A stretch of 64,000 nucleotides of DNA from the NCBI GenBank assembly GCA_964017125.1, contig OZ024908.1:84279099-84343098 (forward strand), given 5' to 3'. Every line of letters begins with the position of its first letter. The stretch's first letter is position 1. The notes beneath the pieces are model-generated. The model made no database searches and had not been told where the DNA came from. It was given only the letters and a program-made list of their open reading frames with translations. This DNA is from Flabesymbios commensalis. Lineage: Eukaryota; Annelida; Polychaeta; Terebellida; Flabelligeridae. A program made the translations under genes and the position numbers. Positions 61,725 to 64,000 of the stretch are shown here, piece after piece.

Positions 61725-62589
61725 CTACCTTGCATGTCACAATACTTAGGCTATGTCGAGTAGCAGCGAATACTGACTTGAAAAGTAAGTATTGTTTTTT
61801 AAGATGTGCCTCTTGCAGCTGATTGCATTCACACGGCAGGAGTAAACCTGCAGTAGCATCTCAATTTTTAGCTAGACAGATAATGCTGTTTGCCTTTGAA
61901 CTACAGACTTGGGATGATGGCAGACTAGGAAACATTCATCAGAAGAAAACATTTTTTCTCCCGCATGCGTCCCTTTGTGACCCGGTATGGCGTGCCAATG
62001 CCTCTTTTATTTACCGTCGTGGCCTAATAACACCGCGCGTCCTGGAGAGACTGTCTGAGCTGTAAATAACGATCGTTTTCCTCTGCAAATTGCTGCAAAC
62101 TGCTGCCAAACAACTTTATTACCACACACACATACCGTAAAAGTAACGTGGGGCAAAGGCATTACTAATACAGAGTGATTAGTGTGTAATAATACAGCTA
62201 TGAACACTGAGCTAATATTTTTTTATCTTATTATTTTTTATCTCTCGCCACCGCGATACACAAGTTCGGCTGACTGAAATTTAAGACACTATTTATATCA
62301 GTGTCGCAAACTTGGGACACATTTTACTTTTTAAATCTTGCTTCACAAAGCTCTATTGAAGGCACAGTATGACTACTGTAATCTTGGTTAAAGTGACTGC
62401 GGTTTTTTTTAATCAAAAGGTTTTTAACGCACTTTTTTGCGCTTGGTAATATTCAAAGCAGTTGCTTCTGAGAACTTCTATAGGCAGCTGCAATGGTAAA
62501 GAAAAACTAAATTGGTATAAACTGTCTTGTTCTTCATTATTTGGCACAAGAAATGCTGAAAAAGACCTAAAATAAAACAAAAGTAAGTA
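61725..62589. other. no gene seen; weak family I piece
   Basis: GAAAAGTAAGTATTG near 61778 is a family I remnant. The 80-codon ORF at 61823-62065 is not recognised. Confidence 0.35.
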
Positions 62590-62668
62590 CACACACTTTA
62601 AGTTGTGGGTCGCGGTAGCGAGAAACAACTTCATGTGGGCGAAAATGTAAAGTATTTGATTTAGAGTT
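62590..62668 (+). mobile_element. MITE family C, hairpin fragment
   Basis: CACTTTAAGTTGTGGGTCGC with GGTAGCGAGAAACAACTTC and GTGGGCGAAAATGT. Confidence 0.65.
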
Positions 62669-63475
62669 TTAATGGATAAGTTATTATATTAACTGAACAC
62701 CTACTAAACATATTTCATTGATGCCAGTAACATAACGTTTTCATCTGTAATCTTATTGTTGGAAACTTATATAATTACATCTGTTATCGGGGTTTGAACT
62801 GTGGAGCTTTCAGCCCTTCCAGCAGACACTATGAATAGAATATTTATTAAGCAATAGGCCTGTAGCCCTTGTGCCAAATACATATATACAATTGAAATTC
62901 ACAACAAGTATTGTTAAGTAAAAAATTTATTAAACATTTGACATTGCTATTAACAGTATAACATTATATTATATATTATGTATAATCATGATATTTGTAA
63001 AAAAAAAAATAGTAAACATGAAATTAGACAACATATACAACTTCGTTTCTTATTTCAATTGCTTTGTACATTGCAATTAGCTAGCTTGGTGATGATATTG
63101 GAATTTTTATTTGACATGAGCTCAACAAATTTTAACATAATTATTTGGAGGCTGATGACAGTATTTAGGTAAATACTTCCTACGTTATTCATTATGCATC
63201 GGACAGACAAGTGAAAAATGATATTTGTCCTCCAAGTCTTCACAGCTACTACATTTTCTTTCTATTAATTAACCACCCTATGCTGATGTTTCTTGACAAC
63301 AGCGAAATAGTTCGTATTGTTTTTGAAAAAAATCATTCTACAACAAATAAAATGTACCTCTTGATGTGGCTTGCAATTCTCGATTAACCTTCTATCCAGA
63401 AATGTAGCATAAGCATTGTTTAAAATTAAATAATATGATATCAGAACCCTCGTACAAACAATACATGTACAACGC
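62669..63475. other. no gene seen; strongly AT-rich
   Basis: ORFs of 62-82 codons have AT-driven composition and no recognised similarity. Confidence 0.4.
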
Positions 63476-63662
63476 AGAATTATTTCTGTAGAAACCATGG
63501 AGACCTTTTTCAATTTGAAATCATCAAAAATGTCTTCGTGAGCTCTGTCCGCTTCATTTGAATACTTATGTTATGGGAAAAAGGTCATTATAATTATGAT
63601 TACTCTTACAGTGCGAGGATCGTCTTTGTACATGAGACATCAGACCCCTAAATTTATAATTA
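63476..63662 (-). mobile_element. MITE family A, copy 26, hairpin largely lost
   Basis: AATTATTTCTGTAGAAACCA, TTTGAAATCATCAAAAATGT, TTCATTTGAATACTTATGTT and ACAGTGCGAGGATCGTC. Confidence 0.75.
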
Positions 63663-63915
63663 ATTAATCATTTACTATTATCATGATTATTTATTACGCA
63701 TGGGAATATGGGTACGCCCGTGCCGTTACACATGTACATACAAGATGAGCCTGCAAATTAACTTACAGAATGACAAGGTAGGCCGACTGTTTTTCGATGT
63801 ATATAGACCCTAACATCCAGTTTACTGTTTGACTAAAAGGTCAGAAGCCTGACTATCCTTATAAAAGACCAAACAAGCTGACAAAAGTACAAGCGAGTGA
63901 GCACGTAGGCTAATC
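63663..63915. other. no gene seen
   Basis: Nothing recognised. Confidence 0.3.
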
Positions 63916-64000
63916 AACAAACGATACGTTGGAGCGATGCTGGTTTAATGTTGGTCCAGCGTCGTAGACAGTGGACCAACCTTAAACCAGCATTGTTTCA
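63916..64000. mobile_element. MITE family B, copy 28, cut by the window end
   Basis: CAACAAACGATACGTTGGAG, centre GGTCCAGCGTCGTAGACAGT, arm AAACCAGCATTGTTTCA at the edge. Confidence 0.8.

Overview
The window looks like repeat-saturated, gene-poor nuclear DNA of a metazoan, most likely a marine invertebrate; phylum and species cannot be fixed from the sequence. The grounds are AT-rich sequence with no long ORFs and no operon-like packing, tRNA-derived SINEs with target-site duplications, very many short hairpin DNA transposons (MITEs), long minisatellites and tetranucleotide arrays. No complete protein-coding gene, rRNA, stand-alone tRNA, CRISPR array, LTR element or virus-like element was recognised.

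Most of the sequence belongs to a few repeat families, named here by letter. Family A (about 27 copies, about 240 bp) has a GACGTC-rich hairpin at one end and ends in TTAACCCTT. Family B (about 28 copies, about 105 bp) is one long palindrome bounded by CCCAGCAAACAC. Family C (about 20 copies, about 240 bp) has a CACTTGAAGTTGTG hairpin, and family E (4 copies) is a relative with the same type of hairpin and different ends. Families D, F, G, H, I, K, L, M, N and O have fewer copies. SINE-1 (about 15 copies and fragments) seems to carry two successive tRNA-like heads; SINE-2 (2 copies) carries one. Several families end in TTAA, which suggests piggyBac- or Kolobok-type mobilisation; this is inferred from the ends only.

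Layout. 1-347 is a SINE tail with an (AATC)n array. 348-8463 holds mixed MITEs, both SINE-2 copies and a local duplication at 6176-7640. 8464-10916 holds MITEs and a SINE-1 with a 12-bp target duplication. 10917-14265 is a 40-bp minisatellite of about 83 units. 14266-16265 is MITEs. 16317-20065 is a 3.75-kb DNA-transposon relic with about 340-bp inverted ends and remnants of a coding region. 20066-41420 is MITEs and SINEs, with an 875-bp insertion in a family G element at 32138-33012. 41424-42440 is a second coding relic that resembles the same mobile-element gene group, and a possible third piece lies at 22206-22600. 44740-45832 is a minisatellite of about 39 bp. 46297-47730 is a 1.4-kb element with about 300-bp inverted ends and no recognised gene. 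47731-59716 is MITEs, a duplicated CpG-rich block (51140-51870) and one weak candidate host exon (50394-50562, minus). 59717-60232 is a pyrimidine-only-like satellite. The rest is MITEs and featureless AT-rich DNA.

The elements interact mostly by nesting: SINEs lie in MITEs, MITEs lie in MITEs, and elements abut at a shared TTAA. This gives a relative order of insertion. No functional gene network can be inferred.
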